64,000 nucleotides of DNA from Symbiodinium natans (Eukaryota; Sar; Dinophyceae; Suessiales; Symbiodiniaceae), in NCBI GenBank assembly GCA_905221605.1, contig CAJNDS010002104.1, positions 583,001-647,000 of the forward strand, given 5' to 3'. Position 1 is the first letter of the stretch, and the number at the start of each line of letters is the position of its first letter. Positions 54,935-64,000 of the stretch are shown here, one piece after another. A program made the translations under genes and the position numbers. Under the pieces are notes generated by a model. That model searched no databases. It was not told the origin of the DNA and was given only the letters and a program-made list of their open reading frames with translations.

Positions 54935-57595
54935 TCCTGCTGTGCTGGCGGACGCCCTGCTGATGCCGCAGCCTGGCTGGCAATGCTACCCACTGGTACG
55001 CATGGCCCCCAACCCCTGAATCTCGTGAAAGACTCCCCCCCGCACTCCCCCCCGCTGCCCATTAGCACCAGCGCCTCTGCCCTGCAGATCGTTTGAAGAA
55101 TGCCGCGCCTCGGCTCACCCAAGACAGAGACCCCAAGATGTCAGACAGGTTGTACGGCGCCATCTTGAATCACACGAGAACAACTCAAAAGAGCTTGAGC
55201 ACCTGACAACATGCATCTGGCAAGCTGTTTGTTCGCAAGCTGTTCGGCCGACCTACGTCCAATTGCTTGCCGGGATACCAATCCCAACAACTTGAGAATG
55301 CTGCTGCGCTATCTGATCCGAGCACTTGACAGGCCGGCCGTTGCTCCGCTGTCTACACCTAAAGGGACAGCACGCTCGACAGCATGCGATATGTTCATGT
55401 CATAGCATCACAGCAAGCTACGGAAGCTCTGAAGATAACCATAGGTGGATACTGTTTAGGCCCGCCAAAACCTTCGCAAATGAGAGCTTGGCAGGCTGCT
55501 ACCGGGGCATTCCGGAGCGCCACCGCAGCCGCATCCTTGACCATCTACCGGCTTTGCAACACTCAGGCAGTCGACGTTCCAGACTCTAGAACATATCTCT
55601 GCGTAGAAGTTGGCTCATGCCCAGGGAGTGAAAGCCGCTGACAGTGACGGGCACGCATGCAACTCGAAAAGTACCTATGTCTTTGTTCCTCGGAAGACAG
55701 TGAGTGTGACTGGATACGTCCTCGGTGCGAGCTCGAGGTTGCGAGGGCTCCTGCTGGCAAGAAGACCCATAGCAAAGCAGCCAAGATTCACGCGTAGCTT
55801 GCGCCTGCCAGCCCTTGTTGCATGTGTATGTGCAATGCGCGTGTTTGTTCATAGTCATGCCTGTATACTTGTTTCATATAAGATCACATCATGTAGATAA
55901 ACCACCAACTTCCAAGAAACCATCGCTGTAGATGGCGATGTTAGTCATTACAAGAACTGTGTCCACGAGCTGAGCGCCTGCTGCAACTTGCCATGCGCGC
56001 CACACAGCTGTTGAAGAATGGTCCGCCTTGGTTGGCTACATTGTGGGACACACGAGGCTGTGCTTCACCACCTAGCGTGTGCAGGCTTCCTCAAAGGCCA
56101 GAGCAGCACTTGTCTCGCAGCCAGGCGGTTCAACATCTGATCCGCTGACCTAGCAAACACGGAAGAGTCGCTGAGATGAGAAGCCTTCTGAGCCTACTGT
56201 AAGTCCTTGAACCCAGGTCGCGTATGCCTTTTGATGCCGGCCGCTCATTCCCGGAAGGCCCTTCAATCTTGAATGCAACCTGGCCTTGTGCAGCATCTGA
56301 CGACGACTTGCTTCACGAGACGCCGAGCAGCTGTTGCATCGGCATCTGCGCAGTCGAAAGCAACGACGAAACGAATTGCGCAACACTTTGCAAAGTCCAA
56401 GCACTCCAAAAGAGCGGCCATCAACCGGTGCAGCACAGCTTGCTCAGAAGACTTCGAGAACATACAAACATATGGCCTGAAAAGCTGCTTTCTTTGTCTT
56501 GGTTCGCCGCAGGTCCTCGAGGAAGACTGCCTGAACATGCAAGGCTTACAGCTCATCACACATCACCGGCCAGGCAAGGCTTGATAAACGACGCATGCCA
56601 GCTTGCGTGCATGTGTACACATATAATGCCAGCGTAGACTACAAACAGTGCGAGACCATGTGAGCCCACTCGCCAAGTGTGACGATGGTCTCGCCTCTCA
56701 CGAACCCAGAAGTCAAGAAGCGATGAAAGTTGTGCGTTTCGAGCCCGGACGTCCAATAGCGACCGTCCGAAAGCGAAGACTGTTTCGAACACAGCGCGAA
56801 AGCAGCTTCGCAGTCGAGAGAGCCAACAAGCGATGACCGGCCCGAGGACGGCAAGCACAGGCACGCGCACGCCCATAGCCCATGCGAGAGCGCGATTTGC
56901 GTCCCATGCGCAAGCAGGCTTCGAGAAAAGCGCATCGACCTAGCGCCTCCGACCCCCAACGATACAGCCCCCTTAGTAGTGGTCACCACTTTTGGGGAAT
57001 CATACCACCGCAACCTCAATTCATTGAAGCAGCCTCCAGCTGATTGTCCCAAGGATTCCATCCCAGAGCAGCGCAACACAGCGCAACACCCCCCAGAAAG
57101 ATCCAAAAACATCCGAGGAGAGCTTGGAGTGATTGGAGCTCGACTTGCTTGGGAAGGACTTGGAGTCACGGTTGGGGCACTGATAGCACGGCCTGAAGGA
57201 CTCCATAGGGTTGTGTCAGGGTTGCGATTACACGGCTCTGCGATTGGCAGAAGTCGGCCGCAGCGGATGCATCTTCTGCCCGACAACTGAGGGGGTCTCT
57301 GGCATCTGTCTTGGTTTTTTGGTCTCCTGCGAGAATCCGTGGAGTCGTGGTCCGCAATTCATGGCAGCTTCCAGTAGGTTCCCTGGGGCCCTGGGCTTCG
57401 CCCTCTCTGAGGAAAACCTCGACTGCGGCGTTTGCTTGCATAGCGCATGCAAATCGTGGCAGCCCACCTGAGACTGGTGATCTCTGATGAGAGGTCACAA
57501 GGCTTCGCACACTTCCTTCAATGGCCTGGCAGAGTGAAAGAGATCACTGCACTCGAAGATGAAATTACATTGAAAAAAACAGCAATGATAATGAT
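54935..57595. other. no gene recognised with confidence
   Basis: Minus-strand open frames up to 215 codons exist (56639-57286) but have no family motif, and the composition of the frames does not favour either strand. I see no certain exon here. Confidence 0.35.
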
Positions 57596-57682
57596 CCATA
57601 TATATAATTTTTTCTTTTTGTATATATGTTATATATATATATATATAACAATCAAAAACATATATATATATATATACATATG
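57596..57682. repeat. (TA)n-rich tract
   Basis: CATATATATAATTTTTTCTT, then ATATATATATATATATAAC and CATATATATATATATATAC runs. Confidence 0.95.
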
Positions 57683-57907
57683 TAAGAAGAAGAGCTGCAG
57701 AAGAAGTGGGAATCGAGATTTCTCGAGCGCTAGACTCCGCTGCTGGCCTGCGTCCACTGACTAAGCGCATCTGGCTGCAGCCTTGGGGCCCAATAAGTGC
57801 TTGCTCATGCAACCCGCCAAGCTGTCCCCGAAAGACGCACCGCAGGGACTACGCAGGTCACTTCAGTACGAAAGGAAAAAAGGCGTACAGGCGACACCTT
57901 ACCGACA

Positions 57908-57936
57908 GGGTTTAGGGTATAGGGTTTAGGGGTATA
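57908..57936. repeat. short degenerate telomeric array (TTTAGGG)
   Basis: AGGGTTTAGGGTATAGGG followed by TTTAGGGG: two intact and two mutated units. Confidence 0.85.
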
Positions 57937-58474
57937 CTGACATTGGGACTTCAAGCTACAGATGTGTTGTACCACTGCAGATATGAGGAGAATCTGGGCT
58001 TCGCCTGCCTTATGGGGGATACAGTGCCTAGCATACCATCATGGCGAAGTGGTGCGCAGTCCGGTTCATAACAGCTACACAAGCCAGCAGTCCAGAGAGA
58101 ACGAGCTAACAAACACAAGTCCTGGGAGGCGGGTGTTGCATTGGCGATGCTACGACGGGGCTTTTGCAGATACCCCTAGCCCTATTTCAAGCAACAGATG
58201 CCGAGCATTCGACGTGTCAAAGTACACCATCCACCGCGACTTTCCAGCCTGCCAAAGAAGCAGCCTTGCCAGCCTACAATGCCAAGTCCAGGCTCAGCGA
58301 GCCGTGAGAGGCATGATGCTTTCACCAAAGTCGCCTCTGGCTCGAGGTCCAAGACAAAACCAAAGGGTCTCGTTCGGCCTGCCAGAGGCATCCAGAGAGG
58401 CTGAAGGATGCGGAAACCCGCAGTTTCAGTGGGCTTGGACTGTCTGGGAGCCATTGGGCTCGACACTCTGGTCA

Positions 58475-58738
58475 CTATTGAGGCACCATTGACAACCCAT
58501 ACCCTTGTCCCTTTCCTCGATTTGAGTGGACGGGCTGCCCCGCTACTGCTACAGCACTCGGCTTCACTTCTGAGCATGCCGCTGTAGAGTACTGATTGGC
58601 CAGGGGCATCCGGAGCCTCGTGCGAGTGACATAGTCTAGTTGGATTTCATTTGCAGCAGCAACTGTCACCGGCGGGATGACTTCACTACTGACTTGGTCT
58701 GACATGCCACTTGCTTGCAACAGGGAAGAGACCTGCAC
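58475..58738 (-). CDS. unidentified coding-like exon
   Basis: Minus-strand frame MSDQVSSEVIPPVTVAAANE, IQLDYVTRTRLRMPLANQYS, CSEVKPSAVAVAG. It has balanced composition and an internal ATG, but no homologue is recognised and no partner exon was assigned. Regions 57.94-58.47 and 58.74-60.14 kb otherwise hold only short open frames. Confidence 0.3.
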   Translation of the reverse strand: MQVSSLLQASGMSDQVSSEVIPPVTVAAANEIQLDYVTRTRLRMPLANQYSTAACSEVKPSAVAVAGQPVHSNRGKGQGYGLSMVPQ

Positions 58739-60144
58739 ATCTCAGCAACAACCTCCGCGGCGAATAAGCCCAATTTAAAGCGAAGCCACCAGGATGCACT
58801 ACTTTTGGCTCTCATGGACCACTACAACACATGTTGCAAAAAATAATGGGGGGGGGGGGACCAAGACCGGATCTCAAGCACGGGGCCTTGAAGGGAACGA
58901 CTTTGCTGCGCGCGTTCAGCTCGAACGCGGCTTTGGGCGACAAGCAGGTCTGCGAAGTTGTGAATCCGGAGAATGGCCCTTGTGCTCTATGCTGCCTATG
59001 CTGCAAAGATCTGCAAAGCAGCCACACAGACTGTTCCTGATTCCCTCAACAGACTTGATGCTGGGACAGCAGGTCCACCTACGGGTGCTGTGGATGTGGA
59101 CGTGCTTCTCTGAGGCGATCGTGTCGACCAAGCAACCGAAACAAGGCCTCGTCCTGGAAAGTCTTCAAGCGACCGCGTTGAAGAACAACCCAGCGCTTCT
59201 GCCTGAGACACCGGCATCGCAACATCTCCTAGCCCGGAAAGCTCCAGGTTGCTCGACTGGTAACATGCCACCTGTGCAGGCTGGGCCTGCGGGGAATAGG
59301 GCTAACAGGACCCAAAAGCAAACATGCCAATGACTTAGTCTGGCTTGTGATGCCCGGTTGGGCCGACTTCGTGCCCACGAAATCACTGAGCCACGTACCA
59401 TTTAAAGTCCACCATTGGGCCACGCCTTTGAAGAGCAGCATGTGCGATTGGCGGGACATAGTAGGAAGAGAAGGGAGCACCACGAAGACGCGCCGTGCGA
59501 TTCCCGGATGGGTTCCTACATACCCAGCCGAGGATCAAAGCAAGCTGAATCCACAAAGGTCCAATCGGAAATGTCAAAGCAACGAACTAAGCATTTGAAT
59601 GAGAATGCTGCGCGAACCCATGAGATTAGGCATCGTCGCCAGCCTTTCAACCCATCCGGCGAGATCGTAATCCTCCTTAGATGCACCCTCTCTTTGCAGT
59701 CACACTCTCCGGCTAATCTTCCGCCTATTCACTCGAAGCATCTCCAACCAAGCGTGCACAAAACCTGGCTCACGTTTTGGGATGCGCTGGCGCGCGGTGA
59801 ATTGAGCATGGCTTGTGGGTCGCAGCCATTCGGCCACCCCGAAACAAGCCATGCAAGAGCAATGGGGTACGAAGTGAAGCAGGCCTGGACGGGATTCCTG
59901 GACACCGTTGCACTCGTATGCTTCCGAACTCGAAGCTGCTCGAAGCTCAAGCCATTCCTACGATGGTCCTACTTCTTCAAGCTGCATACCGCCGCTGCTG
60001 CAGCGGGAAAAACAGCATTAAAATCTTGGGTGGAGTGAGAGACGCCGCACTAAGCATGGTGCGACGCAACTCACCGGGAGTGAGGCTGTCATATATAGCG
60101 CTGGAAACTGTTGAAGACAGCGTGTTGATGAAAACTCGCAACTC

Positions 60145-62768
60145 TCAGAGCTCCTCCTTCGCGGCAGCCTCCAGCTTCGGAATGATCTGCTTCCTTGGTG
60201 TGGCAGTGGTGAGGCTCTGCCACCCTCGTCCCACAGCCAGACTGGAGTGGACTCTGAGACGATGTCAACTGGCCCTAGCCGAAGCAGAACACTTTCGTAT
60301 CTGAGGAGGGCTCTTGCGTGAGAGGACGTTCGGGAGGACCACCTGGCCCGCTGCATCCACTTTCACGCCCCAGGCTTTCCTCAGCTGTCGGCTGCTGTCT
60401 CAAGTGATGTCAAAGGGAAGCCAGCAGACACATATTCATGTACATGCAAGTGCAGATATAAATAAATAAATAAATATATATATATATATACATATATATA
60501 CTCTCACAGAAATGCCACTTATGCCACGTGCTCGCCGTGCCTAAGCAAGCAATTAGAAAGACACGCTGCCACTAGCGCAACCCAGCATCTCCACCAACTT
60601 GGTAGCTGTAGGAGAGGAGGAGATGAACGTGGCGGCTTCCTTGAGTATGTCAACCACCTCGGCATAGATGCGCCACAAGCTGAAACATTTCAACAACATT
60701 TCTTGCTCCGAAACATCATGAACCACTGTCACTGGACAATGTTTAGGTCGCTTCCCTGACGCAGGGCACCAAGTGATTCGATGAGAGCAGAAAACCGCAA
60801 TACATTGTCCGTGCTTGATTTTTTGGCACTATCCTGCCAGGCTGCGAAGAACAGCACATCGTCCAGCTTCTCGTCCGCAGTCAACTTTTTCATGGCAGCT
60901 ACCAGCCTTGTCTTCATGACGCTGCACAGGACTGATGACTGGAGAAGGAGACGAAGGGAGGTTCGACAAAGCCATCAAAGACTGCTGATGCCAATGGGCC
61001 CGCGAGCTGTGAGTGTTACACTTGCCAATGCTGCAAATCTCGATGTGCGAGAAACTACCTGCTAAACCACCCGCCCTTCCTGCAACACGGACTTTGCCAG
61101 TGCAACAAACCCGTGCGGTGCTGCACCAAGCAACACTCCACCAAACTGAAGAGTCAACAGGGCTGGCATAGGGTTCTGCAGCGTCAGGCTGCTAAGCATA
61201 CTGCGTGTCAGCGAGTTGCCACAGATTTGCAAAAACAAAAAAAGGTTGTTTTTCTCTCCAGGAAGCTCGTCCTTCTTTGCCAGTGGTCCAGAGGCCTTGG
61301 TCGTCTCCATGACCGACACCCGAAGCTTCTTTCCTCCGATCGTGAAAATCTTCCTGGGGCATCGCAAGGCCGACACAACATGACGCTCCATTCCTGGACG
61401 CCTGAGCCACCTGCCTGCGTTCTTGAGAACACTTAGACTGACTGGAGCGAATCTTCTTGGGCCCTAGGCTCGTGTCCATCATTATCAGCTCTGACGGGCT
61501 CAAGTGGTCCACGTTGGCCTTCGCCTCCAGCATCCCCTCGGCGAAGTCGTGAACATCGAGGCCTCAAAGGTTCCGTGTTCACGAGTTCTCGCGCGTGCTC
61601 ACGAGTGCTCACGACTGCGCTCACGCTCGCCCAGCCCCATGGGCCCCCTGGGCTCATCCCATCTTCTAAGCGCTTCGGTGATGTGACAAAACCCGGCATC
61701 CCGGCATCTGAGGCGAGCGCCGGCGAGCTTGCCCAGCTCAGCGGCGTGGGTCTTGTCGAGCTCAGTGGTCGTCGGCGATCGAAACTCCAAGGAGTCCGAC
61801 AGAATTCCTCACCGAGCTGCATAGGCGAGCAAAGCGACACTGAAGGCAATTGATGGACGCATCACAAAGTCTCCGGCCTGCAAGCATCAAGCCCGCCACC
61901 TCCTTCGGCGGGGACAAGCCGATAAGCTTGGCTCGCGCGTAAAGGATACTTGTGGCAGAGCACAGGGGCCGCATGTCCACCTGAGCAGGTTTCACGGCTG
62001 GTGCCGTCTTGCCCCATTTGCCTACAACAAGTTCTTTCACGATAAAGGCCCTTCGCCTCCAAAGGCTCTGCGTTGGTGAGGCCGCTGAGCTTGTGGTGGT
62101 CTACGATGGAGTGGATGCTGGCTTTCAGGATGCCCTGGGCCAAGGGTACGGCTTCTGGCCATAGAACAGCACCGTACACGTGCTGGAACAGCACCGAACG
62201 GCTACGACTCCCAGCTACCTCGGGGAGCTCTTGCGGGTTGTTTGTGTCCACCACAGCCACGGTGTCCTCTTCTCACTCGTCGATGCTAAAGTTTGCTGAG
62301 GGCTACGGCTTAGAGGAGTGTTTGTGTGAGGGAAGTGGCCCCTGCTGGACATGTGATATCATACAATTGCCAAATTGCGTACCAACCAAACCCATGGCCG
62401 AAACACACCCTCCCACCTTCCCCGAGACGTCGGCCAAAAGTGGGGGCACCGTTACACCAAGGCGCTTGAGCACAAAGTCCTTGGAGCTTCAAAAATCGGG
62501 ATCCCGAAACTATGCTCTTCCTGCGTCCGGCACTACCGGTACTGCAGCCTCGGTAGACCACAACGAGCAAGTGGAGTCAGGAGTCTGTCTCTGGATTCAG
62601 CTCACCGAGGCGATAGGCCGTTGCAGAGATGTTGCGGGCATTCAGCTCCCAGGCATAAACCTTGCTTCGGGCTTTCTGCAAGCGCACAGGTACAACAACA
62701 TATCATGATCTCGGGGCAGGCTGTAAGGCACTCGCCAGAGCCGCTGTCACAGTGTCCGTGTCCGGGAC
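60145..62768 (-). CDS. ppaC: family II (Mn-dependent, DHH/DHHA2) inorganic pyrophosphatase, copy 1
   Basis: Hydrolyses pyrophosphate to phosphate. Exon blocks in order: 62722-62768 (VPDTDTVTAALASAL, metal-binding PDTD motif), about 62590-62665 (YAWELNARNISATAYRLGEL, NPETD), about 62430-62500 (KFVLKRLGVTVPPLLADVSG), about 62210-62265 (TVAVVDTNNPQELPE) and 62060-62140 (GILKASIHSIVDHHKLSGLT, the DHH motif), about 61870-61985 (CSATSILYARAKLIGLSPPK, EVAGLMLAG), about 61720-61800 (SDSLEFRSPTTTELDKTHAA), about 61460-61560 (FAEGMLEAKANVDHLSPSEL, IMMDTSLGPKK), about 61260-61360 (FTIGGKKLRVSVMETTKASG), about 60760-60917 (RLVAAMKKLTADEKLDDVLF), about 60550-60610, 60314 to about 60365 (VDAAGQVVLPNVLSR) and 60145-60193 (KQIIPKLEAAAKEEL, TGA). 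The last intron (60194-60313) is GA-AG and its removal creates SRKKQ, the conserved DHHA2 active-site motif. The first exon(s) upstream of 62768 are missing. The family is typical of prokaryotes, so the gene may have come by transfer and later gained introns. Confidence 0.9.
60457..60500. repeat. AAAT/(TA)n microsatellite inside the pyrophosphatase gene
   Basis: AATAAATAAATAAATATATA followed by TATATATATACATATATATA, in the intron between the exons at about 60550-60610 and 60314-60365. Confidence 0.95.
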
Positions 62769-62779
62769 CTGGCAGCTAC

Positions 62780-63440
62780 GTCTCTGCCGTGGAAAGTCAG
62801 TCGCTCTGTCGCTTTACGACCTACCTCGACCACAGACCACCCGCCTTGTGGCCGAACACCGCGAGGACAGGCGAAGCCGCCGCCGCCGAAGACGCCGAAG
62901 CCGCCGAGAGCAAGCACCAAGCAAGGAGGCTCATTCTTTTGAGGGCACTTTGTGGCGGCCTCACCTAGCCCAGCCTAGCCCTGGGCTTGAGCAGGAAAAC
63001 CTCACCCGAGCCGGCTTCAATGGGAACGGGGGAGAAATGAAACTTGCCTCTTGATTCTTTTGATGCCTGGAAGTGTCTAAAATCTAGAACGCCCAAAGAA
63101 GCTGTAGATCATGAGACCTTCGGCCAATACTCTGTCTAAAGGCAAGCCCGCGGCTTGCTCAAGACCCAAACTGTCAGCCTGCGCGCCGACAGAAGGGCCG
63201 AACACAAAAGGAGAGGCCAGATCTGGCCCAGACCCCCCGGTGCTTTACACTTCAGGCCGAGAATGGGGTCCTGATGGGTTCTGGCCCAGAAAGAAAGCCC
63301 ACCTGTACAAGGCAGTCACCGAGGCCATGCTGAAGCCATCCCTGGTACGGCGGTCACTCAATCACGGGGGCTAGGGCGCAATGAGAGCGGAACAGTTTCA
63401 ACATGCATCAACGCCGCGTGCCTGCTGGTCGCTCTTTGCC
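62780..63440. other. spacer between tandem pyrophosphatase copies
   Basis: Should hold the first exon(s) of copy 1, upstream of PDTD. A GCCGCC-type repeat lies at about 62875-62915. No recognisable GH-type motif was found. Confidence 0.4.
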
Positions 63441-63448
63441 TGCAGGGT

Positions 63449-64000
63449 TCAGGCCTCCTTGGCAGCTGCCTCCAGTTTCGGAATGATCTGCTTCCTTGGT
63501 GCGGCAGTGGTGAGGCGCTGCCACCCGCGTCCCACAGCCAGAGGGACTGGAGCAGACGTTGAGACTATGTCAACTGGCCCTAGCCGAAGCAGAACACTTC
63601 CACATCTGAGGAGGGCTCTTGCGTGACAGGACGTTCGGAAGGACCACCTGGCCCTCCGCATCCACTTTCACGCCCCAGGCTTTCCTCAGCTGTCGACTTC
63701 ATGTAACCATGTGTCCCTTTAGGCAGGCCATCAGGCGACCTCGCTGCATTACAGCTCCAAAGGAGTTCCTGATCTTTAGCTTGCCTTGCCCGACCCTGCA
63801 CGGCAGCCCATGCGCGAAGCTGCTGGCACGTGAGGGCTTTGCCGCATCTGTTTACCATGTGGGCTGTGTCAGGAATGGGAAACAAGCGAACTTACCTCCA
63901 AAAGACCTGACACTGCCCCGAAGCATGTCGCTGCAAAATTCGCACAGAAAACGTATACCATAATATTCAGATACTAAGAACTATCTATGTCTATGCACAT
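63449..64000 (-). CDS. ppaC: family II inorganic pyrophosphatase, copy 2, 3' end (5' part beyond window)
   Basis: Last exon 63449-63493 (KQIIPKLEAAAKEA, TGA at 63449-63451) and penultimate exon 63619 to about 63670 (VDAEGQVVLPNVLSR) match copy 1, with the same GA-AG intron (63494-63618) rebuilding SRKKQ. About 240 bp including the intron are highly similar to 60145-60390. Upstream of about 63710 the similarity to copy 1 stops; the exons further 5' must be diverged or lie past base 64000. The C-terminus is KEA instead of KEEL. It is the upstream member of a head-to-tail tandem pair on the same strand. Confidence 0.78.

Noticed and set aside
56639-57286. A 215-codon minus-strand frame
   Set aside because: No motif or splice-consistent neighbours. 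Basic/Ser-rich composition and competing open frames on the other strand suggest a chance frame in GC-rich DNA.

Overview
The window looks like nuclear DNA of a dinoflagellate, most likely a Symbiodiniaceae/Suessiales alga. Genes are built from many short exons. Many 5' splice sites are GC or GA instead of GT, and 3' sites usually read AG|G. Interstitial TTTAGGG/CCCTAAA (plant/alveolate-type telomeric) arrays are scattered through introns, and several genes are tandemly copied. Every gene that can be identified lies on the minus strand, which fits the long unidirectional gene blocks of dinoflagellates. No bacterial features (operons, ribosome binding sites, CRISPR arrays) and no rRNA or tRNA genes were recognised.

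Layout by plus-strand coordinate; transcription runs right to left. 0-8.5 kb: three head-to-tail copies of the 60S ribosomal protein L12 (uL11) gene (the leftmost cut by the window edge), a multi-exon PPR gene between copies A and B, and a PPR remnant upstream of copy C. One intron of copy C carries a ~1.07 kb G-rich minisatellite. 11-27.4 kb: exons of polytopic membrane protein with a candidate pore loop (11-16 kb) and of ankyrin-type protein (20.6-27.4 kb). They may form one very large ankyrin/TRP-like channel gene. This stretch is full of interstitial telomeric repeats. 28.1-30.1 kb: an intronless protein with 14 near-identical 33-residue ankyrin repeats. 31-33.3 kb: an unidentified multi-exon gene. 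34.7-36.3 kb: a phytanoyl-CoA-dioxygenase-like (PhyH) gene. 37-39.7 kb: repeat-rich spacer with tandem repeats, homopolymers, (TA)n and MITE-like elements. 40.2-43.4 kb: a JMJD4-like JmjC hydroxylase. 45.1-49.9 kb: a TPR protein ending in an acyl-carrier-protein domain. 50-60 kb: weakly supported exons, a duplicated segment and an AT-rich island. 60.1-62.8 kb: a complete or nearly complete family II (DHH/DHHA2) inorganic pyrophosphatase gene, followed by the 3' end of a second tandem copy at 63.4 kb that runs off the window.

The genes do not form one pathway. The neighbourhood mixes translation (RPL12; JMJD4, whose human homologue hydroxylates release factor eRF1), organelle RNA processing (PPR), Fe(II)/2-oxoglutarate oxygenases (PhyH, JMJD4), a possible polyketide/fatty-acid carrier protein (TPR-ACP), phosphate metabolism (pyrophosphatase) and membrane signalling (channel candidate). 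The strongest unusual signals are: telomeric-repeat arrays next to splice sites, a ribosomal-protein gene with almost no GT donors, a GA-AG intron that splits the pyrophosphatase SRKKQ motif, and a short inverted-repeat element family with ends like GGGGGTTTCCGAAA. Exon boundaries were inferred by eye from protein similarity and splice consensus; gene ends are approximate unless a start or stop codon is stated.
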